From: Clitopilus passeckerianus | Taxonomy: Eukaryota > Basidiomycota > Agaricomycetes > Agaricales > Entolomataceae | NCBI GenBank assembly: GCA_944990035.1 | Contig: CALYLX010000093.1 | Coordinates: forward strand, 1 to 64,000 | Reading direction: 5' to 3' | Length of the DNA: 64,000 nt | Shown here: piece by piece, positions 1 through 13,616 of the stretch | Position numbering within the stretch: the first letter of the stretch is position 1 | Layout: the number at the start of each line of letters is the position of its first letter | Notes under the pieces: generated by a model | The model's input: the letters and a program-made list of their open reading frames with translations, nothing else | Database searches by the model: none | What the model was told of the DNA's origin: nothing | Made by a program: the position numbers and the translations under genes

Positions 1-563
1 TAGCTATTGTGCCATTCAATCGTCCCGCGAACCGGCGGAAGACGTGCGCTGAATCCGAGTGGCTTTTGGTGGCAGATGGGCTGCGGAAATGCGATAATCA
101 TAATTGTCCGACCCGGTAGTGGCGGATCTTGCGAAAGTAGAGTTCAGAGGCACATGGATGGGAAAAGGTATGACGTTTGGATTGAGGAAGTAGGATTGAT
201 TCTACTTCTGATATGGTGGAATATAAATGAATGTGAGGTATACATAGACATCTAATGTGATTGTAAGTTATGAAGAGTGAGCAAGGGAATAGGAAATGAA
301 TAAAAGGTCCGGGGCTAGGGTCAACCAGAAATAGTAAGGTAAAATGAAATGAAATCGGAATCGCATCGGCGGCAAGGAATTTGAAGGAACGTCAAATAAG
401 CTTTGCCAAAATCAAAGTCGAAATGGACGTGACGTTCAACAGTGCTCCTACAACTTCGAGCATCGCAGAAGCTTTCGTCCCCGCGCATATAGTCACACTT
501 CCTTCGACCGTTATAAAGAGACAGTTTCCAGGTCGTAGCTTTCCATCCTCCCTTTCTATTCCT
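1..563. other. Window edge, no supported gene
   Basis: Only short, compositionally unconvincing reading frames are present. The stretch from about 381 to 563 lies just beyond the stop codon of the minus-strand gene that follows and is probably its 3' flank. I see no RNA gene or repeat here. Confidence 0.5.
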
Positions 564-2145
564 TCACCTCTCATCGTCCCTCTCCTCCTCACCACCTCCC
601 CTCGTAGCAAGGAAAGCCCCACCCTTAGCCAGAATCGAATCTCCTCGATTCGGCCTGGGCCTCCCAAACCCCAAACCCGCAGATGGGAACTCCGACCCCT
701 GGCTCTGTTCCCTCCTCACACCAGGGAACCCAGCAGAGGGAACTGAGTGTCCGAGTCAGCGAAGCGTGAACCAGGACTGGTGAAGGCGCTGGGATATCTG
801 CCTCCGTGAGACCTTGACTCCCGTCAAAGTCATCATCGTGGATGCCAACTTCCCCAAAGCTGAGCTTGCTGAAAGGCCCAGCTTGGCCCAAGTGAGGCGG
901 TGGAGAGACGAGCCGAATGTGACGGAGGTAGGTGAAGGGAGGGAGGGTGATTGGGACGTTGACGCGCTTGTGTTGGAGCGTGAGCGGGAGTCGCGGGATC
1001 CCGAGCCCGAGCCTGAGGTGGTGGATATGGATTTGAGTTTACTCCTGCCAGTGCTGCTGCTGTGGCTGCTTTTGCTCTTGGATGATTTGTGTTTCTTCAG
1101 TGGTGTTTGGCCGGGACCGGCGCCCGGGAGTAGCATAAGGTGATGGGGGTGGTTGGAACCCTTGCCTTAGGTTGGGGTTAGGGAAACCGGGTGATATGGG
1201 AGTTGGAGCATCTGAGCGAGATGCAGATGTTCGAGATGCGGATGTTCGACTGCGTGAGTCGGATCCAGAGCGGGAACCACTGGCTGGATCTCTGCTTCGG
1301 CGTGCGTAGACTTGGCCGTCTAGGTCTGCTTCGTCTTCGTCGTCGGGGCCGTCGTCTCTGTAGACGGCATGACGTGTTGGTTTGGTGGGGGAAGTACGGC
1401 CAGCTGACACGAAAGGCCCGAAACCTTCAAAGGTCGGCATGCCTGGGTAGGGGTCCGCACCACTTCCCTGGAAGCCTTCGAATGCCTCTCCAGAGGCTTG
1501 TGAGCCCTCTTGCAAGGCTAACGCGAGTTTCTTCATTTCTCGTTTTTCTCGCCGCCTTGCTCTCCTTTCCGCCTTCTCTTCCTTCCGACGCCTCTCTTCC
1601 TCCTCCTGCGCTGCTTCACGGGCGGCTAAAGCACGCGTCATGGTGGAAGACGAACTGGTGAGATTGGCAATTGAAGCTGAATCAAGAGGTGCAGCGTCCG
1701 AGTCAAACGTGGACCCAGAGGATGTCCTCGTCGCAGTAGGTACAGCCAATGCAGACGTAGATTCATCATCTGATTCAGGCAGATGTATAGGCGGAGGAGC
1801 AGGTTTTCCAAAGAGGTCGTACCCAAACACAGTGATCCTCTTCGAGCTCCCCTTTTGCGTAGATTTCTTTGACTTTTTCTTGGAACGACGGGTGGAACGG
1901 CCGGGGTTGGAGTGTAAGGACATGCGTTCTGCGTCAACGTCGGTGTCGGGATCTTGGAGGAGTCCTGCGAGTTCGTCTGGTCGTGCGCGGGGGATACGGT
2001 GCGCAGTTGGGTTGTGTGCATCTGGGTCTAGGAGGGAGTCTGTTGAGGCAGACGGGTTGGCGTTTGGTGAAGGGGATGTTATACATGGTAGACAGCTTGA
2101 GAAGGCGACGTGTAGAGTGTCAGACCAGGAGAATGCGGTAGTCAT
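564..2145 (-). CDS. Ser-rich hypothetical protein with a central charged helix
   Basis: I do not recognise this gene. The chosen start (2145) gives MTTAFSWSDTLHVAFSSCLPC, whose Cys pair could be a lipidation site (inference). A long open frame to about 1040 contains a Lys/Ser basic patch near residue 80-100, a Glu/Arg-rich segment likely to form a helix or coiled coil near residue 185-210, and low-complexity Ser/Arg stretches. Coding-like sequence then continues in other frames: a Ser-rich block at about 1135-880, an acidic block containing FGEVGIHDDDFDGSQG at about 880-790, and a final block ending GGGEEERDDER before the TGA at 566-564. The frame changes mean either short introns I cannot define or base-calling indels such as those seen elsewhere in this window. 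Gene existence is fairly sure; the C-terminal structure is not. Confidence 0.55.
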
Positions 2146-2528
2146 GATGATGTGGTTTGTGAATGGGTATGCAAGATATTCCAAATATTTTTAATTTAGG
2201 TCGTGAATGGTTATCGTGAGCAGAGGGTATAGATGTTCTGGTACTTTCGAGGTATATTGTGCGAGTCGTCAGCCCGCGTAGATAGGAAAGATACAAGAAA
2301 GAAGAGGGACGAAGCTGGGGAAAGTGGACCAACTTTGCAGCCACGCGGCACGCAGTTCAGCACTTGATTCAAGTTGATTGGGGCGCGGGAAGGGAAATGG
2401 CGTTTGGCTACCGGATATGGCGACCTCCGGAAAATTACTCCGAGCACCCCCTTTTCACATGGAGATGGTCCATTTGCACAAAGATACAGTTGAATTCTCC
2501 AAACGAATACTACTAGGGCAACATCTCC
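2146..2528. other. Intergenic, promoter side of the Ser-rich gene
   Basis: This stretch separates the start of the Ser-rich gene from the stop of the EZH2-like gene, both on the minus strand. It should carry the promoter of the former. No clear TATA element or repeat was seen. Confidence 0.4.
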
Positions 2529-5500
2529 CTACTCGCTATACGTCTCATCACTAGAATGCTGATCCAACTCGTAAACCGCCTTCTCCACAGTAAAGCTCTG
2601 AGTGCTCATCTCGCTTGACTGGCTTATCACCGCCTCGGCCTGAACCGTCTGCTTTTGCTTCCCCTTCATGTTGTGCATGTTGCCCTTGGTCAGGGGCGCA
2701 GTCGGGGGAAGCGGTGGAGCGGGGACGGGTGCCGGAGCAGGTTTGTCTTGGGAGGGTTTCTTGACTGAAGGTGAGATGGGTAGGGGTGGTTTTGATGGAG
2801 AGGCGGTGGTCGTGGCGGGATCGGCACCCTGCTGGGACTGGAAGAACTTGTCGCCGTAATTGAGGAAGAGTTCGGTGTCAGCTTTGAGATTGGCTACTAT
2901 TGCTCTTAGTCAGTCTGTGTTTTTTATTTCCAAGAATGCCAGTGTTGTATGAGGATATCAGAAACGTACAAGCAAATATCCCGATGCGGTGTTCGCCGTT
3001 AACTAGCCTGACTATATTTCCGAAAATGAGCTCGATAACTTGTTACTGAGGAAAAGAGGAACAAACCTCCTGCGTAGCAGTTCGGAACACTGTCATGATT
3101 GATAAACCTCGCTTCGTTCCCTGCTTTGGCACTGTCTATCGACAGAGTGGGGTCAACCTGGAAGAGGTAGGTTCGGTGACGATGTTCAGCGACGAAACTG
3201 AGCAGGTTTGGGAGAATATGGATCAGAAAACGTAATCATGCAACAAGGAGAAAACAGAACACACTCTCGACATAGGGTGGTTATTTGATATATCAGTTCG
3301 CCAGTGTATTCTAGCCAAGGAGGATTAGTGCTTTTGATGCAGTGGTGTGAAGGGAGGTGGTGGGTACCAATGATAAAGTCGTCCTCTTGCACAGGTTCCA
3401 TGATGAACAGGCCTAGACCCCATGTGCTTGTTCTAACTTCGGTTTGCTGTTTCAAATTAGATCTCAGAAGTCAGGATAGGATGGAGGAGGGGAGAGGGGG
3501 AACTAGAACCTTTCTGGCACGTATCGCGGAGTTCCTGCATACGTTCGCTTCTGCGTCTCTAGATTGTCCATCCATAGGTCAGTTTATGCAATGAAGGGAT
3601 TGAATGATCGTGAGGGTACCTGGATTTACAACTCAAACAAAGCTCCGGGTCACATTCTCTATGTGCTTTGAAGCAAGGACAGTGGTTCGTCCTACATGTC
3701 CTCCTCAAGCTGTTCTTGGTTGTTGAGTGGTACTTGAGGTGTGCGCAGCGGCAGCCTTGCCAACGTCTGGCACCTGGTTGGTGAACGGGGTCGTTAGTCA
3801 CAGTTCGAATGGGTATATGCGCACATTGCTAGGCAAGCAGGCGGAGGAGAAGACGTACATTTCCTATCACAACGGCACCCTGATTCGCAATGTCCGTCAT
3901 TCTGGAAGCAGGAGCAGTTGTTGGCTGCTGTACATGGACCTGGGTGTGAGCAGGGTGGTTGTCTTCCAAGAATTTCGTTAGTGGGAGAGGTTAACTGGCA
4001 GGGAGGGAATATTTACGGGCTATATGCATTGGCATCATGATCTAGGAAAGGAAAGAGCGAGTTGTCAGTCAGCCAGGAAAAGGTATGTAAAGTGTAAAGT
4101 AATGTACCTATAAAATTCAACGTGGGGCCCCTCCTGTTTGGAGCTGGCTTCTCAGGTGCCTTGGAGTGGGGCTTCGAGCTGGACGCAATAGTCGAATCTG
4201 GAATGAGTTGTTGTCGGTGTTTGAAGACCTGCGGTAGCACTAGGATAAGCTCGTGGAGTGCGCATGCGAGGACAGGAGGAACTGTACCTCACGACAAGGT
4301 TTCCTGACGATAACAGCTAGATCGCAAGGCGTCGTGTCGGGAGAGTACCTCAATGCGAGGGTAAGCATGTCGAGGTCGTCGGTAGTCCATTGGGAGTATC
4401 TCTGTAGCGAGAGGTAGGAGATTGATCCTGGCCCGAGGAGGAAGCAGGTGCTGCTGCATGGGAAGTCACGGAGTGGGAGAGGGAGGAGCTTGGGAGGGTT
4501 GCGGGTACAGTGGGTGGTTGGGTGTGTTCGTATACTGTTTGTTGGACAAAGGTTAGAGCGTGTTCTGGGAGTCGCGGTGGGGAAACATACGATGTACAGG
4601 ACAATATCCTGTCAGACAGTTCAGGTTGGTACAGAAGTCCTCGATGAGGGAGGATAGCTTGGTTGAAGGTGTTGAGAGGCTTGAAGCGTAACGGGGTTTA
4701 AATGGGAGGAGGTTTCGTCCCATTCGGGAAATTGGCTGGTTTTCTGTGGCTGGTAGCGGGTTCAAGCTCGAATCCGAAGAGAGCACAGGAGGCAAAGGCG
4801 GAATCCACGAAGGAAAGTCGTGTCGTTGAGAGTACTGAATGATATTGTCTGGCTCTGAAACCAAAAGCGAGTACTCAAACAACCCCGTATCTTCAACCTC
4901 TTGCAGCGTAACCAATCTCGACGCGAGAAGGGCATGCACAGCTGATATTGTTATAACTCCTACTCAAGAAAGGTCAACATCTTCAACCTACGCGCACACA
5001 CAAAGGTAAGAGAATACATACAGTCTGGATCCATGGGAGTTTCGCCCGACTGCCACTCTAACCACTTGTAGTCGCTGCAATGAAGGAGAAAGTCGAATCC
5101 TGGGTCATCTGCTAGTGGGATGAAAGGCATGTATTCCGAGTCGTCCCCGACGAAAAGATTGCGATTCGTCGTGGTACACATCTCGTATGGTGGGCAGCCT
5201 TTCCATGGGTCAGTATTTATGGTACTGCTGGACAAAACCGTGGTGCTTGTCGGGGTGCTTTCATCCGAACCATCTGGATCCGAAATACATTCGAAGGAAG
5301 TAACGGTGAATGACGCGTCGCTTTCCGCGTCTTCGTCGTCGAGCTCATCGATTTGAGATTCGACGGGTCTCCAGAAGGTTGATTGGGGGCAATTCATCGC
5401 GGTCTGGGGAGGGCGTCGTGTGCAGAGATGATATTGTCGTTTTTGCATGGTTTTGTTCCCATTCGTAGAATGAGGCCCAATGTTTGTGGTATGTTAGCCT

Positions 5501-5560
5501 TGCAAGCGACGCTACTGCATCTTTGCGTGGTAGTGCTTGGCCCGGCGTTGACGTGGACAT
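2529..5560 (-). CDS. EZH2: EZH2/KMT6-type histone H3K27 methyltransferase
   Basis: Catalytic subunit expected for Polycomb repressive complex 2, which methylates histone H3 Lys27 in the nucleus (family knowledge). In order: an acidic N-terminal region (about 5400-5000), a SANT-like block (QWTTDDLDMLTLALRYSPD, about 4390-4330), then a Cys-rich CXC pre-SET region. The CXC includes NAYSPCSHPGPCTAANNC (about 4020-3910) and CRTNHCPCFKAHRECDPELC (about 3700-3640). The SET domain starts TEVRTSTWGLGLFI (about 3440) and reads DDFIIEYTGELIY across an intron. It carries NEARFINHDSVPNCYAG (cofactor-binding NH, about 3100-3070), EHRIGIFA, and the terminal ELFLNYGD, so the catalytic motifs look intact. A non-conserved tail follows to the TAG at 2531-2529. 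About nine short introns are needed. The start is uncertain: a coding-like segment from 5560 and the acidic segment are in different frames around 5400, so either a small intron or an indel lies there. Confidence 0.85.
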
Positions 5561-6111
5561 CGAGGTCGCTGTTTGAGACCAAGCTACACGCTGAAAGCGT
5601 GCCTGCTTGTCAATTCCATTTGATGATGGATTGAAACTGTCTCAATTTCTGGAAAAACACCAGTTTTTTACTGTTCAAAATTCATATAGTTTGTTTAAAT
5701 GGCCGAAAAATCGATCCAATAACCAAAATTATAATCAAGTTACGCTGCTGGATCTTCTGTAATTTTGCGGCAATTTATTGGCTCATTGTGAATCATCAAG
5801 ATACAATTGACGTTCAAAATCAGATAAAAGTTTCATTTCTGCGTCCTGCAGGCGTTTTCTCTTTGAATGTTAAAACTAACTTTTGTTAGCTGTAGCGCCG
5901 TTTCTTGAGCGTACAAGCCTGTCCTCAGGCTGCCTGGAAGTCTGGGTCAATTGCTGAATAAGCAGTTGTCCAGCCAATCAGAACGCGTCATTCAGTCCAC
6001 GGACCCACCTGAGTCCAAGTCCGTGGCTTACCTAACTCCAGCCTCGCGTCAGCAAACTTTTCGAGCAGAACGCCTTCAACGTTCACCACCACTTCTTCAA
6101 CGACTATCACT
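5561..6111. promoter_or_regulatory. Divergent promoter between EZH2-like gene and BRR2
   Basis: About 550 bases lie between two divergently transcribed genes. The left part (5640-5830) is AT-rich with A/T runs; the part next to BRR2 (6050-6110) is pyrimidine-rich and ends at an ATG preceded by CACTATG. No defined operator was recognised. Confidence 0.45.
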
Positions 6112-9100
6112 ATGTCAGGAGGCGGAGGAAAGCCTGATCTCTCAGGATACAACTATGGCGCCATCTCATCTTTGGTGCTAACCGCTGACAGGTCTGCACT
6201 TCCTCGACGCGACAAAGAGCCAGATGGCGCGCCCACCAGTTTGGTGGGGAGGATTGACGTGAAGGAGATGGGGTCGAGGGTGCAGAGGCAGGCGCCGAAG
6301 GACTTGGATAAGAAGAAGAAGAAGGCGGCGGCGGATAAGGCTGACCAGCTGGAGAAGCAGGCAGCGACGAAGAAGAAGAGTGTTGGGTTCCAGAGTTATG
6401 CGGATATTCTGGAGGCGACGCAGGATGTTGAGGGGTTGACGTATCGGCCGAGGACAGCGGAGACGAAGGAAGTGTACGAGATGATCCTCAATACTGTGCA
6501 TAGTGCACTTGGGGACCAGGCTCAGGATATCGTTCGGTCTGCTGCTGATGCGGTGCTGGAGACGTTGAAGAACGAGAATATGAAGGATTTCGACAAGAAG
6601 AAGGATATGGAGGAGATTCTGGGCAATATCAACGCGGAGACATTTGATGCTCTCGTCAGCTTGTCGAAGAAAATCACCGACTATGGCCAGGAGGACGAGG
6701 AGATGCAGGATCCAGACCAGGAGCGGAAGGAGGGCGAAATTGACGACGAAGTTGGTGTCGCTGTTGTCTTTGACGAAGAAGAGCAGGAGGAAGAGGACGA
6801 AGAAGGCTTCGAGGTTCGAGAAGAGTCAGACGACTCTGACGACGAGGCCGAGAACAGGCAAGACCAGGCTGAGCCCACTCCCGAGGGTGAAGCTGGCGAC
6901 GAAGAACTTGTCATTGGAGGAGAATCCTCAAGAACCAAAAAGGCCAAGGCCGACCAAGACATCGTTTCCCCCCATTCCATTGACGCTTTCTGGGTGCAGA
7001 GACAAATCTCTGAAATTTATCCTGATCCTGTCACTGCTGCCGACAAAGCCTCGCAGGTGTTGTCGATTCTTGGCTCCGAATCCAACCTTCGTGACTGCGA
7101 GAATCAGCTCATGGACCTGTTCGAGTACCAGAGCTTCGGCGTCATTACGAAGTTCTTGAAGAACAGGGACGTCGTTGTCTGGTGCACCAAGCTCATGCGA
7201 AGTGATGCAGACGAGAGGGTCAATGTTGAGGTCGCGATGAGGAGAAGGGCGTTGGGTGGATCCTCCGCGAGCTCGCTGGCGATCGTCAGGCCAAGTCGAA
7301 GGACTCGGATGACAAAATGGACGTTGACGAGGAACAGAAGCCTACCGTCCCCAAAACCGCTACCCTTGCTCCTGGCTCGACTGTCCAGCCCAAGCGGACG
7401 GTTGACCTCGAATCTCTGGCTTTCTCGCAGGGTGGACACCTCATGACCAACAAGAAGTGCAAGCTGCCCGACGGGTCGTTCAAAAGGTCGAGAAAGGGCT
7501 TCGAGGAAATTCATGTCCCTGCACCCAAGCAGGTGCCTATCAAGGATGGCGAGCTCGTCATCATCAAGGAGTCTATGCCAGCCTGGGCCCAAGAGGCATT
7601 CACTGTACCCAAGCTGAACAGGGTGCAGAGTCGCTTGTTCCCAATTGCCTTTGGCTCTGATGAGCCTGTCCTGCTTTGTGCCCCCACGGGTGCTGGAAAG
7701 GTTAGTACTGCTCTTCACATGGCTATATGCGCGTTTTCTAATCGAACCTCTAGACAAACGTCGCTATGCTGACAATCCTACATGAACTTGGAAAGCACCG
7801 AGATGAGGAAACCGGCGAATTCGACCTGGACTCCTTCAAAATCGTCTACATTGCCCCCATGAAAGCCCTTGTCCAAGAAATGGTTGGCAACTTCTCCGCC
7901 CGCCTAAAACCCTACGGCATCAAAGTCGGAGAGCTCACGGGCGACTCGCAAATGACGAAGCAACAGATCACCGAAACCCAGATCATCGTTACCACCCCGA
8001 GAAGTGGGATGTCATTACTCGCAAGAGTACTGATACCAGCTACACGAACCTCGTCCGGCTCATCATCATTGATGAGATTCACTTACTGCACGACGAGCGT
8101 GGACCTGTGCTGGAGAGCGTCATTGCCAGGACGATCAGGAGGATGGAGCAGACGAATGAATATGTTCGTCTTGTTGGCCTTTCCGCCACGTTGCCCAACT
8201 ACCAAGACGTCGCCACCTTCCTCCGCGTTGATGAGAAGAAGGGCCTGTTCTACTTCGACTCCTCATACCGACCTTGCGGGCTTCAGCAACAGTTCATCGG
8301 TATCACCGAGAAGAAGGCCATCAAGAGGTACCAGGTGATGAACGAGGTCTGCTACGAAAAGGTGCTTGATCAGGCTGGGAAGAACCAAACTCTTGTCTTC
8401 GTTCACTCGAGGAAGGAGACAGCCAAGACCGCAAAGTTCCTCAGGGATATGGCGATGGAGAAGGAGACCATCGGGCAGTTCGTCAAACCTGACGGAGCTG
8501 TTAGGGAGATCCTCACCGAGGAGGCCAACAACGTCAAGGACAACAACCTCCGAGACCTTCTTCCCTTCGGTTTCGGTATTCATCATGCTGGAATGACGAG
8601 GGAGGATAGGATGTTGGTGGAAGAACTCTTCGCTGATGGCTCGGTGCAAGTCCTCGTCTGCACGGCTACGCTTGCATGGGGTGTCAACCTTCCCGCCCAT
8701 ACCGTCATCATCAAGGGAACCCAGATCTACAACCCCGAAAAGGGCCGCTGGTGCGAACTGTCGAGTCAAGACGTTCTCCAGATGCTAGGACGTGCCGGAC
8801 GACCGCAATATGATACCTTTGGAGAGGGCGTCATTATCACGAATCATTCGGAGCTACAGTACTACCTGAGCCTGATGAACCAGCAGCTGCCGATTGAGAG
8901 TCAGTTCGTGGCGAAGTTGGCGGATAATTTGAATGCGGAGATCGTGCTTGGGACCATTAGGAACAGGGACGAAGCGGTGCAGTGGTTGGGGTATACTTAC
9001 CTGTACGTTTTATCAAAACCTTTCTTCCAGTTTCATACTAATCATTCGCCTCTCTTTAGATACGTTCGTATGCTCAGGTCACCGGGCGTCTACAGCGTCG

Positions 9101-12100
9101 GCGCAGACTACCAAGACGGCGACGATGCACTGGTTCAGAAGCGTGCAGATATCATCCACTCCGCCGCCGTTCTCTTGGAGAAGTGTCAGCTCATCAAGTA
9201 TGAAAGAGCCAGCGGCCGATTCCAGAGTCTGGAACTTGGTCGCATTGCATCGCATTACTATATCACACATAGTTCGATGATGACCTATAACCAGCACTTG
9301 AGGCCTACGATGACGATGCTGGAGCTGTTCAGGGTGTTCGCACTCAGTAACGAGTTCAAGCTGCTTCCTGTACGTCGCCTCCCTTTGATGTCCAGACTTG
9401 CGCTCATGGAAGTTTTATTAGGTTCGTCAAGAGGAGAAGCTTGAACTTGCAAAGCTTCTGGAACGTGTCCCAATTCCTGTCAAGGAGAGCGTTGAGGAGC
9501 CCGCTGCCAAGATTAACGTTCTTCTTCAGGCTTTCATTTCTCAACTCAAGTTGGATGGTATTTTTTTTTAACTCTCCTGTCCTTCGGCATGTGGCTGATT
9601 ATCTATTTCAGGCTTTGTTCTTGTTGCTGATATGGTCTTCGTTCAGCAGTCTGCTGGTCGGTAAGTGCAAATTAAACAGTAATGCTTTCCACAGCTCACA
9701 TCCCCATTCTAGTATTCTCCGCGCTATCTTCGAGATATGCCTCAGGCGTGGTTGGGCAGTACCCGCCAAGGCTGCCTTGGATATGTGCAAGATGGTCGAA
9801 AAACGTATGTGGGGTTCTATGACACCGCTCCGCCAATTCAAGGGTGTCCCGGGCGACGTCATACGTAAGGCTGAAGGAAAGCAATTCGTAAGTGCCGTTG
9901 GCCAAATTTCTGAACAGCCGCTAACTCTATGGTTTTTAGCCTTGGTACAGATACTTCGATCTGGTGAGCAAGCCCCCAACTTTCAAGTGATCTCGTATTA
10001 ACTTCGCCTTTCAGTCCCCTCCCGAGATTGGTGAACTCATCGGTATCCAAAATGCTGGTCGCCTTGTCCATCGCCTGGTGCACAATTTCCCCAAACTACA
10101 GTACGTGCTCAGTCATATTTTCTTATACTGATGTTGAATCTGATTCTTTCATAGACTTCAGGCGCAAGTTCAGCCCATCACGAGGTCATTATTGAGGATT
10201 GACCTTTCCATCATCCCTGACTTCCGATGGGACGAGAAGATCCACGGAGGTGCTGAGACATTCATCATTCTTGTCGAGGATGTTGACGGCGAGGTCATCC
10301 TGTTCCACGATACCTTCATCCTCCGCCAGAGATATGCCGAAGATGAGCATAACGTCTCAATTACTGTGCCGATGTTCGAGCCCGTCCCACCCAACTATTA
10401 CATTTCTCTCATATCCGACCGTTGGCTGCACTCCGAGACCCGCCTCCCAATCTCTTTCAAGCATCTCATCCTTCCTGAGAAGTTCCCTCCTCCAACACCT
10501 CTCCTTGACTTGCAAGCTCTACCCATCTCTGCCCTACACAACAAGGAGTTCGAGCAGATCTACTCGTCGACCATTCAGTCGTTCAACAAGATCCAGACGC
10601 AGGTCTTCCAAGCCCTTTACACTTCCGACGAGAACATCTTCATTGGAGCACCAACCGGCAGTGGGAAGACCATTTGTGCCGAGTTTGCTCTCTTACGACT
10701 ATGGAGCAAGCGTGACCAGCCTCGAGCAGTGTGCATTGAGCCGTACCAGGAGATGGTTGACCAACGTGTTGCAGAATGGAGAGCCAAGTTTGCGAACCTG
10801 CAAGGTGGCAAGGATATTGTCAGCCTCACTGGCGAGACAAGCGCTGATTTGCGCTTGTTGGAGAAGGGAGATGTCATCATTTGCACTCCTACTCAGGTAT
10901 GTTTTATTCCCGTTTTGAAAGCTCGGATTATACTCACGATTGCAACAGTGGGATGTCATTTCGAGAAGATGGAGACAACGCAAGAACGTCCAGAACATCG
11001 GGCTGCTGATTGCCGATGAAATCCAGTTGGTTGGTGGAGAGGTTGGCCCGACATACGAGGTCATCTTGTCGCGCACCCGATATGTCTCTGCTCAGACCGA
11101 GAAGAAAATCCGTATCGTTGCCTGCGGCGTGTCGTTGGCAAATGCCCGTGATCTCGGAGAATGGATAGGTGCTCCTTCCCATGCCATCTTCAACTTCTCA
11201 CCTAGGTATGGGACCTTATCATATCCATTTTATCAGCTACTAATTCATACCTCAGCGCGCGTCCACTGGATATGGACATTCATCTACAATCCTTCCAAAT
11301 TCCCCACTTCCCCTCGCTTATGATTGCGATGTCCAAGCCTGCCTACCTCGCCATCGTCGAGTATTCCCCAGCCAAACCCGTCATCGTGTTTGTGCCCTCA
11401 AGAAGGCAGTGCAGACTCACAGTCGATGACCTGCTCACGCATTGCTCTGCGGATGAAAATCCCGACCGCTTCCTCAATATCGAGCTCGATGACTTACAAC
11501 CTCATTTGGACCATATCAAGGACCAAGGCCTCGTTGAGTGCCTTAAGCTTGGCATTGGCTACTTCCATGAGGCGCTGGACAAGCAAGACAAGCGTATTGT
11601 CCAACGTTTGTTTGAATCTGGTGCCATCCAAATTCTGGTCGCATCCAAGGTATTTATATCCGAATTGTGCATCCCGTGCCTTGACTAAATCTATCTTCAG
11701 GATACTGCATGGAGTTTGCCGGTCGCCAGCTATATGGTCGTCATCATGGGTGTTCAATCATATGAAGGCAAAGAGCACCGTTATATCGACTATCCTGTTA
11801 TGGATGTGCTCCAGATGATGGGTCGTGCCTGCCGGCCGAAGGAGGATGAGCGTAGCCGTTGTGTCCTGATGTGCCAGCAGACGCGAAAGGACTTCTACAA
11901 GAAGTTCCTTGCGGAGGGTCTGCCCATCGAGTCCCATCTTCCTACCCATCTACTCCACGATTATTTCCTGGCTGAAATTGCTGTCAAGACGATTGAGAAC
12001 AAGCAAGATGCCATGGTGAGTTACGCTGGGTTCATATAACTGTCCCCCAAGCTGACGTTTGCATCTCAGGACATTCTGACATGGACATACTTCTACCGAC

Positions 12101-13470
12101 GTATGACTCAAAATCCCAACTACTACAACCTGCACAACGTCAGCCATCAACACCTGTCGGACCACTTGTCAGAGCTCGTCGAGAACACCCTCACCGACCT
12201 CGTCAACTCCAAGTGCATCACAATTGGTAGGTCCAACTCCTGCGCTTCCTTTATCCAGTACTGACCCTACCTGTGTAGAGGATGAAATGGATGTTTCTGC
12301 ACTCAACCTCGGCATGATCGCTGCCTACTACAACATCTCATGTATGTATCAGCTTTCAACAGTCAGTTTTGTGTCAGGCTAAATGGGTATTTGCAGATGT
12401 CACCGTCGAGGTGTATACGTTGTCACTCAAGGAGAGGACCAAGCTCAAGGGTCTCCTCGAAGTTGTCTCATCATCGGCCGAGTTCGAATCCATTCCCATC
12501 CGCCGCCACGAAGATGTCCTTCTGCGTCGCATTTACGACCGTGTACCCGTCAAGCTAGATGCAGCTGACTTCGAAGCACCCCATTTCAAGACCTTCCTAC
12601 TTCTCCAAGCACATTTCTCCCGGCTACAACTGCCTCCTGACCTTGCCGCAGACCAAGCTCTTGTCCTTGAGAAGGTTCTCAACCTCCTCTCGGCCTGTGT
12701 CGACGTCATGTCATCCAATGCGTGGCTCAACGCATTGGGTGCGATGGATTTGTCTCAGATGTGCGTCCAGGCAATGTGGGAGACGGATTCTCCGTTGAAA
12801 CAGATTCCTCACTTCGAACCCGATGTAAGTGCTTGCGCCTCCATATCTATGATACAACATCTCACTCGCTCCTGTAGGTTGTCAAGAGGTGCAAGGAGGC
12901 CAAGATTGAGTCTGTTTACGACATTATGGAAATGGAGGATGACCAGCGCAACAGCTTGCTCCAGATGACTCCCAGCCAAATGTATGTTTGTTCCTTTCTT
13001 TCGTCAAACCTTTTGCTGACCATGATGTTTCTAGGCGTGATGTTGCTATGTTCGTCAACTCCTATCCAACTCTCGACATCACCCACGAGCTTGTCAAGGG
13101 AGAGTACACCGCTGGTTCTCCCATCGTCCTTCAAGTTGGCCTGTCACGTGATACCGATGAAGACGATGAAGAAGGCGACGACCAAACCGTCGTTGCGCCA
13201 TTCTATCCCAACAAAAAGATGGCCAACTGGTGGTTGGTAGTTGGAGACTCTGCCAGCCGCCAACTGCTGGTCATCAAGCGCGTCACCGTCAACAAGAGCC
13301 TCGCTGTCAAGCTTGAATTCACCTTACCGAAAGGCACCCATTCACTGAAGCTCTACGTGATTTGCGATTCGTACATGGGCGCGGATCACGACATTGACAT
13401 GGATCCTATTGATGTTGCAGAAGGCGAGGATAGTGATAGCGATGAAGACATGGAAAGTGATGAAGAGTAA
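6112..13470 (+). CDS. BRR2: Pre-mRNA-splicing helicase BRR2 (U5 snRNP 200 kDa)
   Basis: Ski2-like RNA helicase that unwinds U4/U6 during spliceosome activation in the nucleus. About 2,150 residues over many 50-60 base introns. The N-terminus [17 protein letters not shown] is typical of the family. Cassette 1 has motif I APTGAGK/T (split by an intron at about 7699), motif II DEIH (about 8075), motif III SATLPNY and motif [12 protein letters not shown] (about 8780), followed by a Sec63 domain. Cassette 2 has motif [10 protein letters not shown] (about 10650), the divergent motif II DEIQ (about 11020), GVS in place of SAT, and RACRPKE (about 11825). It is followed by a second Sec63 domain and an acidic C-terminal tail. 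This active first cassette plus degenerate second cassette is characteristic of BRR2. Two single-base frame breaks (about 7238-7245 and 7995-7998) interrupt conserved sequence. Each is restored by one extra base in a homopolymer, so they are most likely assembly errors. Confidence 0.97.
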
Positions 13471-13616
13471 TTTACGACCTGATATTTGCTCTGTTCTTAC
13501 AAGCTCATTGTACTAATACGATGTCTGTATTCTAATTCATGATTGCAATTTAGTCTCTGTTCCTATATTGTCCGTGGTAATACCACAATGAGGTATTGGG
13601 TTCGTGCTCAAAGAGT

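Noticed and set aside
6112..13470. BRR2 as a pseudogene because of two frame breaks
   Set aside because: All motifs of both cassettes are intact, and each break is repaired by one homopolymer base, which is better explained by sequence error.
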